Origin: Agilicoccus flavus
Lineage (GTDB): Bacteria; Actinomycetota; Actinomycetes; Actinomycetales; Dermatophilaceae
Direction: 5' to 3'
Assembly (NCBI RefSeq): GCF_014857905.1
Contig: NZ_JACYXE010000011.1
Coordinates: 1-64,000, forward strand
Length of the DNA stretch: 64,000 bases
In this document: piece after piece, positions 43,033-54,343 of the stretch
How the letters are laid out: each line of letters starts with the position of its first letter
Numbering within the stretch: the first letter of the stretch is position 1
The notes under the pieces: generated by a model
Told to the model about the DNA's origin: nothing
Databases searched by the model: none
What the model saw: the letters and a program-made list of their open reading frames with translations, nothing else
Program-made: the position numbers and the translations under genes

Positions 43033-44787
43033 CTACTGGTCGTCCTCGGGCCGTTCGGTGCCCCGGCGCCGGCGGTGCGGCAGCCCGGGCAGGCCACGGC
43101 CGCCGAAGTCGCGGTGCTCCGAGGCGATGGGGATCGAGCCGGTGTTGGCCTGTTCCACGACCTCCTCGATGTGCTGCGCCATGTGGCGGCGCAGCGTCGG
43201 CTGGAGGGTCGAGTTGAACGGCTCGCGGCGCAGCGACTTCCACAGCGAGACGCACATCGCGATGAGGATGAGCAGGAAGGGCGTCGCGATGATGATGACG
43301 CCCGTCTGCAGGGCCGACAGCCCGGCCGACGGCTTGTCGCCGCCCGAGAGCAGCAGCACCGCGGCGACGGCGCCGGTCGCGACACCCCAGAAGACGATGA
43401 GCCAGCGCTTGGGCTCCTCCTCGCCGTTCTGGCTGAGCATCCCCATGACGATCGAGGCCGAGTCGGCGCCGGTGATGAAGAAGATCGCGACGAGGAAGAT
43501 CGCGAGCGCGACCGTGACCGTCGCGAGCGGGAAGTCGGAGAGCGTGTTGAACAGCGCCGCCTCGACCCCTTCCTCGAGCCGGCCGGCCATGTCGACGCCC
43601 TTGTTGAGCTGGAGGTCGAAGGCCGCGCCACCGAGGATCGAGAACCACACAAAGCTCACGAGGCTCGGGATGACGATGACGAAGACGACGAACTGCCGGA
43701 TCGTGCGGCCCTTCGAGATGCGGGCGATGAACATGCCGACGAAGGGGGTCCAGCTGATCCACCAGGCCCAGTAGAAGATCGTCCACGCCGACAGCCAGTC
43801 GGCGCCGCCGAGCGAGCCGATGCGGAAGCTCATCGCCGGCAGGTGGGTGAGGTAGCCGCCCAGCGACTCCGTGAACAGGCCGAGGATGAACACGGTCGGG
43901 CCGACGACGAAGAGGAAGAGCACGAGCACCGCTGCCGCGATCGCGTTGGCGTTGGAGAGCCACTGGATGCCGCGCTCGATGCCGCTGACGGCCGAGAGGA
44001 CGAAGCAGACGGTGAGCACCGCGATGACGAGGACCGCGAGCGTGGTGTTGCCGCCGGTGTCGATGCCGAAGACGTGGGCGAGGCCGCCCGTGATCTGCAG
44101 CGCGCCGAGGCCGAGGGAGGTCGCGGAGCCGAAGAGGGTCGCCAGCAGGGCGACCGTGTCGATCGTCTTGCCGGCCGGGCCCCTGGACGCCCGTCGGCCG
44201 ATGAGCGGCACGAGGGTGCCGCTGATGAGGTTGCCGTTGCCCTTGCGGTAGGCGAAGTAGGCGATCGTCAGGCCGATGACGGCGTACATGGCCCAGGGGT
44301 GGAAGCCCCAGTGGAAGAACGTGTACTCCATGGCCGAGTGCGCGGCGGCCTCGGTCGCCGGCTGGGTCATGCCCATCGGCGGGGTGTTGAGGTGGGTCAG
44401 CGGCTCGGCGACGCCCCAGAACATGAGGCCGATGCCCATGCCGGTGGCGAACATCATCGAGACCCACGAGAAGGTCGAGAACTCCGGCTTGGAGTCGTCG
44501 AGGCCGAGCTTGATGTTGCCGTAGCGCGTGCAGGCCAGGACGGCCGAGAAGAGGACGAAGAAGGCGCTGGCCAGCACGAAGAGCCAGCTGAAGTTCGTCG
44601 TGATCCACGTGAGCGCGGCGGTGCCGGTCTTGTTGAACGACTCGGCCGCGACGGCCCCGTAGATGAGGACGGCGACCGAGACGACGGCGGCGACGCCGAA
44701 GACGACGGGGTCGATGGGTGCTTTACGAGTCGGTTCGAGCGCCGGGTCGTGGCGTTCCGCCACGTCCGCGGATTCGGTGCTGGCCAT
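43033..44787 (-). CDS. BCCT transporter, BetP/glycine-betaine type
   Basis: This 584-residue BCCT carrier has the MFATGMGIGLMFWGVAEPLTH motif of sodium-coupled betaine carriers (GMGIG) and the aromatic TM8 stretch WTIFYWAWWISWTPFVGMFIARISKGRT. It has 12 predicted helices. The C-terminal tail is short and basic, ending RRRRGTERPEDDQ. AGGAGG precedes the ATG at 44787. It sits between the dimethylglycine operon and iclR, so betaine or dimethylglycine uptake for catabolism is likely rather than osmoprotection alone. Confidence 0.88.
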   Translation of the reverse strand: MASTESADVAERHDPALEPTRKAPIDPVVFGVAAVVSVAVLIYGAVAAESFNKTGTAALTWITTNFSWLFVLASAFFVLFSAVLACTRYGNIKLGLDDSKPEFSTFSWVSMMFATGMGIGLMFWGVAEPLTHLNTPPMGMTQPATEAAAHSAMEYTFFHWGFHPWAMYAVIGLTIAYFAYRKGNGNLISGTLVPLIGRRASRGPAGKTIDTVALLATLFGSATSLGLGALQITGGLAHVFGIDTGGNTTLAVLVIAVLTVCFVLSAVSGIERGIQWLSNANAIAAAVLVLFLFVVGPTVFILGLFTESLGGYLTHLPAMSFRIGSLGGADWLSAWTIFYWAWWISWTPFVGMFIARISKGRTIRQFVVFVIVIPSLVSFVWFSILGGAAFDLQLNKGVDMAGRLEEGVEAALFNTLSDFPLATVTVALAIFLVAIFFITGADSASIVMGMLSQNGEEEPKRWLIVFWGVATGAVAAVLLLSGGDKPSAGLSALQTGVIIIATPFLLILIAMCVSLWKSLRREPFNSTLQPTLRRHMAQHIEEVVEQANTGSIPIASEHRDFGGRGLPGLPHRRRRGTERPEDDQ

Positions 44788-44850
44788 TCGGCCTCCTGGT
44801 GGAGAGAGTGGGTCGGTGCGGGGGCGTCGCACGCGGTCGGGTCTCGCATC

Positions 44851-44867
44851 GTTGCGTATCGCGTAAC
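44851..44867. promoter_or_regulatory. Candidate IclR operator (GTTGC-N7-GTAAC)
   Basis: The dyad matches at nine of ten arm bases, 64 bp upstream of the BCCT start, in the 225-bp gap before iclR. Confidence 0.55.
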
Positions 44868-45012
44868 GCTCATCACATCGCGCACCTGTGATGGGCGTCA
44901 CCCTGGCCCGCCCACGGGGTGATTGGCAAGCCCCCGGACCGACTCGTGACCGAATCGGGACGGGCCGGACGGGAGTGGCCGACGTTCGCGACGGCGGTCC
45001 GTCGGCCCTGGG

Positions 45013-45783
45013 TCAGTCCGCGCCGCGCCAGCCGAGCCGGGCCGACACGTCGTCGGCGGCGGCGCGCAGGAGGGGGACGATCTCGTTCCGCCGCTCCGGC
45101 CCGAATCGGAACGTCGGGCCCGAGACGCTGAGGGACGCGGCGATGTGGCCGTGGATGTCGCGCACCGGGGCCGCGAGCGCGGTGAGGCCGATGTCGAGCT
45201 CGTCGACGGCGAGGGCCCAGCCGTCGCGGCGGGCGGCGGCGAGCTCCTTTCCGAGGGTGGCGCGGTCGGTCACGGTGGCGGGCGTGTACCCCACGAGCTC
45301 CTCGACGAGGGCCGCGAGGTCGGGCTCGTCCAGCTCGGACAGCAGGATCTTGCCGTTCGACGTCGCGTGCAGGGGGATGCGCTGCCCGACCCAGTTGTAG
45401 CCCGACAGGTTGTGCCCGGCGCCCGCCTGGTCGACGTAGAGCGCGGCGCCGGCCGACAGTGTCGCCAGGTTGACGGTCTCGCCCGTCTCGGCCGCGAGGC
45501 GCCGGCACACGGGCCGGGCCGCCGTGACGAGGTCGAGGCGGGCGTCGGTCGCACCGGCCAACCGGACGATGCCGGGGCCGAGCCGGTACCCGCCCCGCTC
45601 CTCGACCTGCTCGACGAGACCGCGCTGCTCCAGGGCCGACACGAGCCGGCTCGCCGTGCTCTTGTGGACGTCGAGCTCGCGCGACAGGGCCGTCACCCCG
45701 AGGGTGCCGTCCCGCGCGAGGAGTTCGAGGATCGTCACGGCCCGGTCGACGGACTGGACCGTGGCCTCGGCGTTGTTCCGCAT
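45013..45783 (-). CDS. IclR-family regulator of the C1/betaine cluster
   Basis: This 256-residue regulator has an N-terminal winged HTH (VQSVDRAVTILELLARDGTLGVTALSRELDVHKSTASRLVSALEQRGLV) and an IclR effector domain. ATG 45783 is chosen over the adjacent GTG 45786. It is divergent from purU and next to the BCCT and dimethylglycine genes. A 17-bp dyad overlaps its own start codon, consistent with autoregulation. The effector may be betaine, dimethylglycine or a folate-linked metabolite; this is inference. Confidence 0.88.
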   Translation of the reverse strand: MRNNAEATVQSVDRAVTILELLARDGTLGVTALSRELDVHKSTASRLVSALEQRGLVEQVEERGGYRLGPGIVRLAGATDARLDLVTAARPVCRRLAAETGETVNLATLSAGAALYVDQAGAGHNLSGYNWVGQRIPLHATSNGKILLSELDEPDLAALVEELVGYTPATVTDRATLGKELAAARRDGWALAVDELDIGLTALAAPVRDIHGHIAASLSVSGPTFRFGPERRNEIVPLLRAAADDVSARLGWRGAD

Positions 45784-45791
45784 CACGCAAC
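45775..45791. promoter_or_regulatory. Candidate IclR operator over the iclR start codon
   Basis: GTTCC-N7-GCAAC matches nine of ten arm bases and covers the ATG at 45781-45783. The metF gene shows the same placement of a perfect copy. Confidence 0.55.
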
Positions 45792-45837
45792 GATACGACG
45801 CATTCCCAACGGTGAGGGAGACGAGTACGCTGCGAGT

Positions 45838-45873
45838 GTTGCGTATCTCGCATGGTGTTGCTCATGTCGCACC
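45838..45873. promoter_or_regulatory. Pair of candidate IclR sites before purU
   Basis: Two sites, 45838-45854 (GTTGC-N7-GCATG, eight of ten) and 45857-45873 (GTTGC-N7-GCACC, nine of ten), are spaced 19 bp apart and end 32 bp before the purU start. Confidence 0.5.
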
Positions 45874-45905
45874 GACTGGGCGCCCATCCCTGACGGGAGA
45901 CCCCG

Positions 45906-46805
45906 ATGACGATCCCCCCGGCCGGCCCGGCCCCCCTGTCCACCAGCACCGCGCCGCAGGAGTACGTGCTCATCCTTCGCTGCCCCGACGGCCCCGGCAT
46001 CGTCGCGGCGGTGACGGCGATGCTCGCCGAGCACGGCGCGAACATCCTCGAGAGTCAGCAGTTCGACGACCGCCGCACCGACCGGTTCTTCATGCGGATC
46101 CGGTTCGTCGAGACGGGCTCGCCCGAGCCCGTCGACACGTGGATGGAGCGCATGGCCCCCATCGGGGACCGTCTCGAGATGCACTGGGAGCTCTTCTCGG
46201 CCACCGCGCCGTTCCGCACCGTCATCATGGTCAGCAAGTTCGGGCACTGCCTCAACGACCTGCTCTTCCGGTGGAAGAACGGGCAGCTCAACATGGACAT
46301 TGCGGCGATCGTGTCGAACCACCCCGACCTCGAGCATCTCGCGCGTCTCTACGACATCCCGTTCCACCACATCCCCGTCACGCCGGCCACCAAGGCGGAG
46401 GCCGAGGAGCGCCTGCGTCAGGTCGTCGCCGACCTCGACGTCCACCTCGTCGTCCTCGCCCGGTACATGCAGGTGCTCTCCGACGCGATGTGCCGCGACT
46501 TCTCCGGGCGGATCATCAACATCCACCACTCGTTCCTGCCGAGCTTCAAGGGCGCGAAGCCCTACCACCAGGCGTTCGACCGCGGGGTCAAGCTCGTCGG
46601 CGCGACCGCGCACTACGTCACGGCCGACCTCGACGAGGGCCCGATCATCGAGCAGGACGTCACCCGCGTCGACCACCGCATGGCCGCCGCCGACCTAGTC
46701 CGCGCCGGCGAGGAGTGCGAGACCCGGGTCCTGTCCCGCGCCGTGAAGTGGCACTGCGAGTCCCGCGTCATCCTCGACTCCGACCGGACCGTCGTCTTCA
46801 GCTGA
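45906..46805 (+). CDS. purU: Formyltetrahydrofolate deformylase
   Basis: This 299-residue enzyme hydrolyses 10-formyl-THF to formate and THF. It has an N-terminal ACT domain (LILRCPDGPGIVAAVTAMLAEHGANILESQQF) and a formyltransferase-like domain with NIHHSFLPSFKGAKPYHQA and GATAHYVTADLDEGPIIEQ. In this cluster it would regenerate free THF as betaine methyl groups load the folate pool. Divergence from iclR and shared dyads suggest co-regulation. Confidence 0.93.
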   Translation: MTIPPAGPAPLSTSTAPQEYVLILRCPDGPGIVAAVTAMLAEHGANILESQQFDDRRTDRFFMRIRFVETGSPEPVDTWMERMAPIGDRLEMHWELFSATAPFRTVIMVSKFGHCLNDLLFRWKNGQLNMDIAAIVSNHPDLEHLARLYDIPFHHIPVTPATKAEAEERLRQVVADLDVHLVVLARYMQVLSDAMCRDFSGRIINIHHSFLPSFKGAKPYHQAFDRGVKLVGATAHYVTADLDEGPIIEQDVTRVDHRMAAADLVRAGEECETRVLSRAVKWHCESRVILDSDRTVVFS

Positions 46806-46895
46806 GGGGCGTCGTCGGGCGGCCGCCGGATCAGGCTCGAGATCGCCCTCGGTGGGCAGCGGGTCCCGGTCGGTGTCGAGGCGCCGGCCGGCGCG

Positions 46896-48134
46896 TCACA
46901 GCCGGCCCGTGACGACGAGCCCGACGAGCGCGACGTCCATCGTCACGATGAGCGCGGTCAGCGTGACGGCCGCGGCCCGCAGCGGGAGCCGGGGTCGCAG
47001 CGGCCCCATCACCCTCGCCGACAGGGCGAGGCGCAGGAGCGGCACGAGTGTGACGGGCAGGGCGAGCGCGAGCACCGCCTGACTCGCGACGAGGGCCGCC
47101 GTCGGGTCCACGCCGAGCGCCAGGAGGACCAGCGGCGGGACGACGGCGACGAGCCGACGGATCCACAGGCCGACCGGGCGGTGCAGGTACCCCTCCATGA
47201 CGACCTGGCCGGTGAACACCCCGACCACCGTCGACGCCAGCCCGGAGGCGAGGAGCCCGATGCCGAGCAGCGTCGCGATCACGGGTCCGGCGTGCGCGGC
47301 GAGCGCCGCGTGGGCCGACTCGATGCCCGCCGGCACCCCGTCCGGAAGGTTCGCCCCGAGCAGGACCAGGGCGCTGTTCACGCTCCCGGCCACGACCATC
47401 GCGCCGACGACGGCCCACCCGAGTCGGCGGCGCGGGTCGCGCCCCCGCAGCCGGCCCCCCGAGACCGCCGCCACGCGCCCGCCCGCGTCCGCGCTCACGG
47501 CGGAGTGGAAGTGGAGCGCGTGCGGCATGACCGTCGCGCCGACGACGGCCGTGACGAGGAGCAGACCCGGGGCGTCGAGGGCGCCCGGGAGCAGTCCGTC
47601 CGCGACCCCGGGGCGGACCCCCCTGCTCGCGGTCACGGTCACGACGGCCACGGCGACGATCGCCAACAACCCCAACGTCACCCAGATCCACGCGGCACCC
47701 GCTCTGCGCCCCACCGCGAGGATCGCGATGCTCAGGGCGCCGACGATGCACGCGCCCACCGGCAACGGCACCCCGAACAGGAGGTACAGCCCGAGGGCGC
47801 CACCGATGAGCTCGGCGAGATCGGTCATGACGACGACGAGTTCCGCCTGCACGAGCGACAGGTGCCGCGCGATCGGGGACCGGCCCTCCGCGCCGAGCTT
47901 GGCCAGGGTGCCACCGGTCGCGAGGCCCAGCAGGGCCGCGAGGTACTGGATGACCGCGGCGGCCACGGACGCGAGCAGCACGACCCACAGGAGGCCGTAG
48001 CCGTGGGTCGAGCCGGCCTCGAGGTTGGTCCCGAAGTTGCCCGGGTCGACGTAGGCGACGGCCGTGAGCAGCGCGGGGACGAGGAACACCCGCCACCGCA
48101 CGGGTCGCTGCTGGTACACGTTCCACCTCCGCAC
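46896..48134 (-). CDS. mntH: Nramp-family divalent metal transporter
   Basis: This 412-residue protein has about 11 membrane helices, the TM1 DPGN motif at residues 30-33 and the TM6 MPH motif at 203-205, the residues that bind Mn2+ or Fe2+ in Nramp proteins. It starts at GTG 48134. It likely imports manganese by proton symport. A short dyad (CGCCTA-N9-TAGGCG) at 48171-48191 may be a metal-regulator site. Confidence 0.9.
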   Translation of the reverse strand: MRRWNVYQQRPVRWRVFLVPALLTAVAYVDPGNFGTNLEAGSTHGYGLLWVVLLASVAAAVIQYLAALLGLATGGTLAKLGAEGRSPIARHLSLVQAELVVVMTDLAELIGGALGLYLLFGVPLPVGACIVGALSIAILAVGRRAGAAWIWVTLGLLAIVAVAVVTVTASRGVRPGVADGLLPGALDAPGLLLVTAVVGATVMPHALHFHSAVSADAGGRVAAVSGGRLRGRDPRRRLGWAVVGAMVVAGSVNSALVLLGANLPDGVPAGIESAHAALAAHAGPVIATLLGIGLLASGLASTVVGVFTGQVVMEGYLHRPVGLWIRRLVAVVPPLVLLALGVDPTAALVASQAVLALALPVTLVPLLRLALSARVMGPLRPRLPLRAAAVTLTALIVTMDVALVGLVVTGRL

Positions 48135-48170
48135 GCGGCCGCCGGGGCGCGGACAGGGGGAGAGCGGCCG

Positions 48171-48191
48171 CGCCTACCCCCACGTTAGGCG
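48171..48191. promoter_or_regulatory. Weak dyad upstream of mntH
   Basis: Six-base arms CGCCTA and TAGGCG are separated by nine bases, 37 bp upstream of the mntH start. It could be a DtxR/MntR-type operator, but the match is short. Confidence 0.25.
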
Positions 48192-48259
48192 TCCGTGGGG
48201 CCGGCGCCGTCTCGTCCTGAGATGCCGGGGCGCGACCACGGCGGGTCGGCGCGCGCCGA

Positions 48260-48265
48260 TAGCCT
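48260..48265 (+). promoter_or_regulatory. Candidate -10 element for recQ (leaderless)
   Basis: TAGCCT lies seven bases before GTG 48273, which has no ribosome site. This decides the start choice for recQ. Confidence 0.4.
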
Positions 48266-48272
48266 GCTGTGC

Positions 48273-50183
<1,911 letters not shown>

Positions 50184-50229
50184 CGGCCGGGACGTCCTCG
50201 CCGCCGACCGACCCTCGCGGGGACACCTG

Positions 50230-50289
50230 GTGAGATGGCACGTTGTGCCGTCGTCGGCGACCGAGGGACGGGCGAACGTGCCATCTCAC
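50230..50289. repeat. Palindrome with 15-bp arms after recQ
   Basis: Arms 50230-50244 and 50275-50289 are perfect complements (GTGAGATGGCACGTT) around a 30-bp spacer. It lies between convergent recQ and the MttB-family gene. The core GTGAGATG-N-CAC is shared with the palindrome at 56993-57062. It may be a bidirectional terminator or REP-like element. Confidence 0.75.
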
Positions 50290-50335
50290 GATGTGGCTCG
50301 GGGGCGCCCGGTGCGGGGCGCGCCCGCCGCGGGCG

Positions 50336-51775
50336 TCAGTCGCCCAGTTCCGCCCGGCGCCGGACCACGTACTCCTCCAGCTGCGCGCGGACGGCGTCGT
50401 CGAGCGGCGGCTGCTCGTACTCCTCGAGCTTCTTCTTCCAGATGTTGCTCGCGCGGGCGCTCGAGTCGAGGGCGCCGCCGCGCATCCAGCGCTCGTAGTT
50501 CTCGGAGCTCGACAGGAAGGGACGGTAGAAGCACGTGCGGAAGCGCTCCATCGTGTGCATCGCGCCGAGGAAGTGGCCGCCGTGGCCGACCTCGGCGTGG
50601 GCGTCGAACGCCATTGAGCCCTCGTCGATCTCGAGCGGCGTGAACTCGTGCTGGAGCATCTCGACGATCTGGGCGTCGACGACGAACTTCTCGAACGACG
50701 ACACCAGGCCGCCCTCCAGCCAGCCGGCCGTGTGCATGACCCAGTTTGTGCCCGCGAGGAACGTCGGCATGAGCGTCATCAACGACTCGTAACCGGCCTG
50801 TGCGTCCGCGACCTGCGACGACGTGAGCCCGCCGCCCGCGCGGAACGGGAGACCGAAGTGGCGCGCGATCTGGCCCGTGCACAGCAGGCCGATGCCCGAC
50901 TCGGGCGTGCCGAACGTGGGCGACCCGCTCTGCATGTCGATGTTGGACAGGAACGACCCGAAGATGACCGGGCAGCCGGGGCGGATGAGCTGCGCGAGCG
51001 CGATCCCCGACAGCGCCTCTGCCATCTGCTGGGTGAGCGCCGCGGGGATCGTCACCGGCGACATCGCGCCCATGAGGATGAACGGCGTGAGTACGACGGG
51101 CTGCGCCGCCGCGCAGTACTCGAAGAGGGCGTCGAGCATGCGGTCGTCCCAGCGCAGGGGCGAGTTGCAGTTGATGAGCGAGATCGAGACCGGCGTCGTC
51201 TCGATGGCCTCCCGGCCGCCGAAGAGGATCTCGCCCATCGCGATGGTGTCGCGGGCGTTCTCGCCGGAGACGACGTTGCCCATGTAGATCTTGTCGGTCA
51301 GCGTCATGAGCGCGAGGTTCATGTCGAGGTGCCGGCTGTCGAGCGGGGTGTCGTTCGGCTCGCAGATGACGCCACCGGCGGAGTCGAGCACCGAAAAGCT
51401 CTGCGCGAGCCGCAGGAAGTTGCGGTAGTCGTCGAACGAGCCGTCGCGGCGCACCGCGCCCTCGCGGACGAACGGCGGCCCGTAGACGGCGCCGAACGCC
51501 ATCGAGTCGCCGCCGATGTGGACGGTGTTGGCGGGGTTGCGGGCCTGGACGTCGAACTCGCGCGGGGCCTTCTTCACCTGCTCGAGCACGAACTCGGAGT
51601 CGAGGAAGACGGTGTTGTCCTCGACGCGCTGGCCCGCCTCGCGAAAGAGGTCGAGCGCGCGCTCGGACATGAACTCGACGCCGATCTCGCTGACGAGGCG
51701 GCGCCACCCCTGGTCGAGGGTGGCGAGCGCCTGCTCCGACAGGATCTCGTAGCGGGGCATCCGGTTGACGAACAT
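50336..51775 (-). CDS. MttB-superfamily (non-pyrrolysine) quaternary-amine methyltransferase
   Basis: This 479-residue protein belongs to the trimethylamine methyltransferase MttB superfamily. The reading frame is open throughout with no in-frame amber codon, so it is of the non-pyrrolysine type that demethylates quaternary amines such as glycine betaine (MtgB), proline betaine or carnitine. TTAGGAG precedes the ATG at 51775. It is divergent from iclR2 and the corrinoid protein and MtgA-like genes, which supports glycine betaine:corrinoid methyl transfer, yielding dimethylglycine. The substrate is inferred from the betaine genes nearby. Confidence 0.85.
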   Translation of the reverse strand: MFVNRMPRYEILSEQALATLDQGWRRLVSEIGVEFMSERALDLFREAGQRVEDNTVFLDSEFVLEQVKKAPREFDVQARNPANTVHIGGDSMAFGAVYGPPFVREGAVRRDGSFDDYRNFLRLAQSFSVLDSAGGVICEPNDTPLDSRHLDMNLALMTLTDKIYMGNVVSGENARDTIAMGEILFGGREAIETTPVSISLINCNSPLRWDDRMLDALFEYCAAAQPVVLTPFILMGAMSPVTIPAALTQQMAEALSGIALAQLIRPGCPVIFGSFLSNIDMQSGSPTFGTPESGIGLLCTGQIARHFGLPFRAGGGLTSSQVADAQAGYESLMTLMPTFLAGTNWVMHTAGWLEGGLVSSFEKFVVDAQIVEMLQHEFTPLEIDEGSMAFDAHAEVGHGGHFLGAMHTMERFRTCFYRPFLSSSENYERWMRGGALDSSARASNIWKKKLEEYEQPPLDDAVRAQLEEYVVRRRAELGD

Positions 51776-51890
51776 GCGACTCCTAAACCTGACGGAGGAG
51801 CTCGGGCGCCTCGTGGCCCGTGCGAGAGGTCGACGGGTGCGCAACGTGGGCGGCGGCGAGTCATTGACGAAGGTGTGATCCGGCTCATAG

Positions 51891-51926
51891 CCTCATCACG
51901 TGGAACTACAGTTCCACATGATGAGG
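51891..51926. promoter_or_regulatory. 36-bp near-perfect palindrome, IclR-type operator
   Basis: Arms of 17 bp (51891-51907 and 51910-51926) pair with one mismatch around a two-base centre; the core is GTGGAACT-AC-AGTTCCAC. It lies in the 251-bp gap between the divergent mttB-like and iclR2 genes and resembles IclR-family operators. It is the most likely control point of the corrinoid operon. Confidence 0.75.
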
Positions 51927-52026
51927 TCACCTTTCCACCCCCGGGACCGCGCGTCCAGGGCCCGTCCGCCGCTCGGTCGGCGGCGCGGGGTCGGGAGGGC
52001 CGACCGCGAGGCATCGGAGGACGCGA

Positions 52027-52778
52027 GTGACCGCCCACGGCACCCAGTCGATCGACCGTGCGGCCGATCTGCTGGCGCGGGTGGTGCGGGCCGGCACGCC
52101 GCCCACCTTCACCGAGCTGTGCGCCGAGACCGGGTACGCCCGCTCGACGACGTCCCGCCTGCTCGCGGCCCTCGAACGCAACCACCTGCTCCGCCGCGAC
52201 GCCGACGGCGCGTGGGAGCCGGGTGGGCTCTTCGAGCAGTACGCGGCCGGCGCCGACACCCAGGCGCAGCTCGCGCGCGCGGCCGAACCGGTGATGGCGC
52301 AGCTCGGCCGCCTGACCGGGGAGACGATCAACCTCGGTGTCGCCCTCGGCCGAGCGGTCGTGCAGATCGCCCAGGTCGACTCGGCCTACTTCCTCGGCAG
52401 CCGCGACTGGGTGGGGGTCGACCTCCCCGCCCACACGTCGGCGCTCGGCAAGGTGCTCTACGCCCACGCGGTGATCCCGCTCGGCGACGGCCCCCTCGAA
52501 CGACGCACGCCCCACACCCTGCCCACCGTGGGCCGCCTGCGCGCCCAGTGCTCCGCCATCCGGGCGGACGGGTACGCCTCGACGGTCGACGAGCTCGAGG
52601 TCGGCCTCACCGGGGTCGCCGCGCCCGTCCTCCGCCACGGCTCCGTCGTGGCGGCCCTCGGGCTGTCCGGCCCGTCCACCCGCCTCGCCGACCGCGTCCC
52701 CGAGGTCGGCCGACTCGTCGCCCGCCAGGCGGCGATCCTCACGTCACGGCTCGGCCGTCTCCCCGAAGAAGGTGCTGC

Positions 52779-52782
<4 letters not shown>
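52027..52782 (+). CDS. IclR-family regulator of the corrinoid operon
   Basis: This 251-residue regulator starts at GTG 52027. It has a winged HTH (IDRAADLLARVVRAGTPPTFTELCAETGYARSTTSRLLAALERNHLL) and an IclR effector domain. The stop overlaps the corrinoid protein start (ATGA). It is distinct from the IclR at 45 kb. The 36-bp palindrome just upstream is its probable operator, controlling both divergent units. The effector may be betaine or dimethylglycine, by context only. Confidence 0.88.
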
Positions 52783-53443
<661 letters not shown>

Positions 53444-53444
<1 letters not shown>

Positions 53445-54343
53445 TGTCCGAGCCCCGCGAACCCCTGCACACCGTTCTCCGGTCGCCCTCCAAGGAGGTC
53501 GTCATGGGGGCGGACAAGCCGTTCGTCGTCATCGGCGAGCGCATCAACCCCACCGGGCGCAGGATCTTCCAGCAGCAGCTGCGTGACGGCGACCTCTCGG
53601 CCATCGAGCGGGACGTCAAGGCGCAGGTCGAGGGCGGCGCCGACGTGCTCGACATCAACATGGGCGTCCCGTTGACTGACGAGCCCGAGCTGCTCGTCAA
53701 GGCGATCAAGCTCGCCCAGTCGCTCACCGACCTGCCGATCTGCATCGACTCCTCCGTCGTCGAGGCGCTCGAGGCGGGTCTGGAGGCGTACGAGGGGCGC
53801 GCGCTCGTCAACTCGATCACCGCCGAGGACGAGCGGATGGAGCAGGTGCTCCCCCTCGTCAAGAAGTACGACGCCGCGATCATCGCGCTGCCCAACGACG
53901 CCGACGAGATCCCGATGGAGGCCGACAAGCGCGTCGTCCTCACCGAGAAGATCGTCCGCGTCGCGACGCAGGAGTACGGCATCGCCATCGAGGACATCGT
54001 CATCGACCCGCTCGCGATGCCGATCGGCGCCGACCCCACGGTCGGGCGCACCGCGCTCGACACGATGCTCGCGATCTCGCAGCGGTGGGGTCTGAACATG
54101 ACGTGCGGCGCGTCGAACGTGTCGTTCGGGATGCCCGGTCGCCACGCCATCAACGCGACGTGGCTGCCGATGGCCATGACGGTCGGCATGACGAGCGCCA
54201 TCATGGACGCGCGCACGCCGCAGATCGTCGAGGCCGTCCGCGCGGCGGACCTCCTGCTCGGCAACGACGAGTGGGGCATGAACTGGATCGCGGCGCACCG
54301 GGCCAGGCAGGCGGCGGCCGCGGCCGCGGGGTCCACCACGTGA
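53444..54343 (+). CDS. Methyltetrahydrofolate:corrinoid methyltransferase (MtgA-like)
   Basis: This 299-residue pterin-binding enzyme has the DHPS-like TIM-barrel motifs FVVIGERINPTGRRIF and GADVLDINMGVP, with SSVVEALEAGLEAY and IVIDPLAMPIGAD downstream. It moves the methyl group from the corrinoid protein to THF. Start ATG 53444 overlaps the corrinoid stop by one base; ATG 53504 (MGADKPFVVIG) is an alternative. Methyl-THF formed here would feed the MetF encoded at 58.0-58.9 kb or methionine synthesis. Confidence 0.9.

Noticed and set aside
50336-51775. Pyrrolysine-containing MttB
   Set aside because: The reading frame is open with no in-frame amber codon and no Pyl genes are seen.
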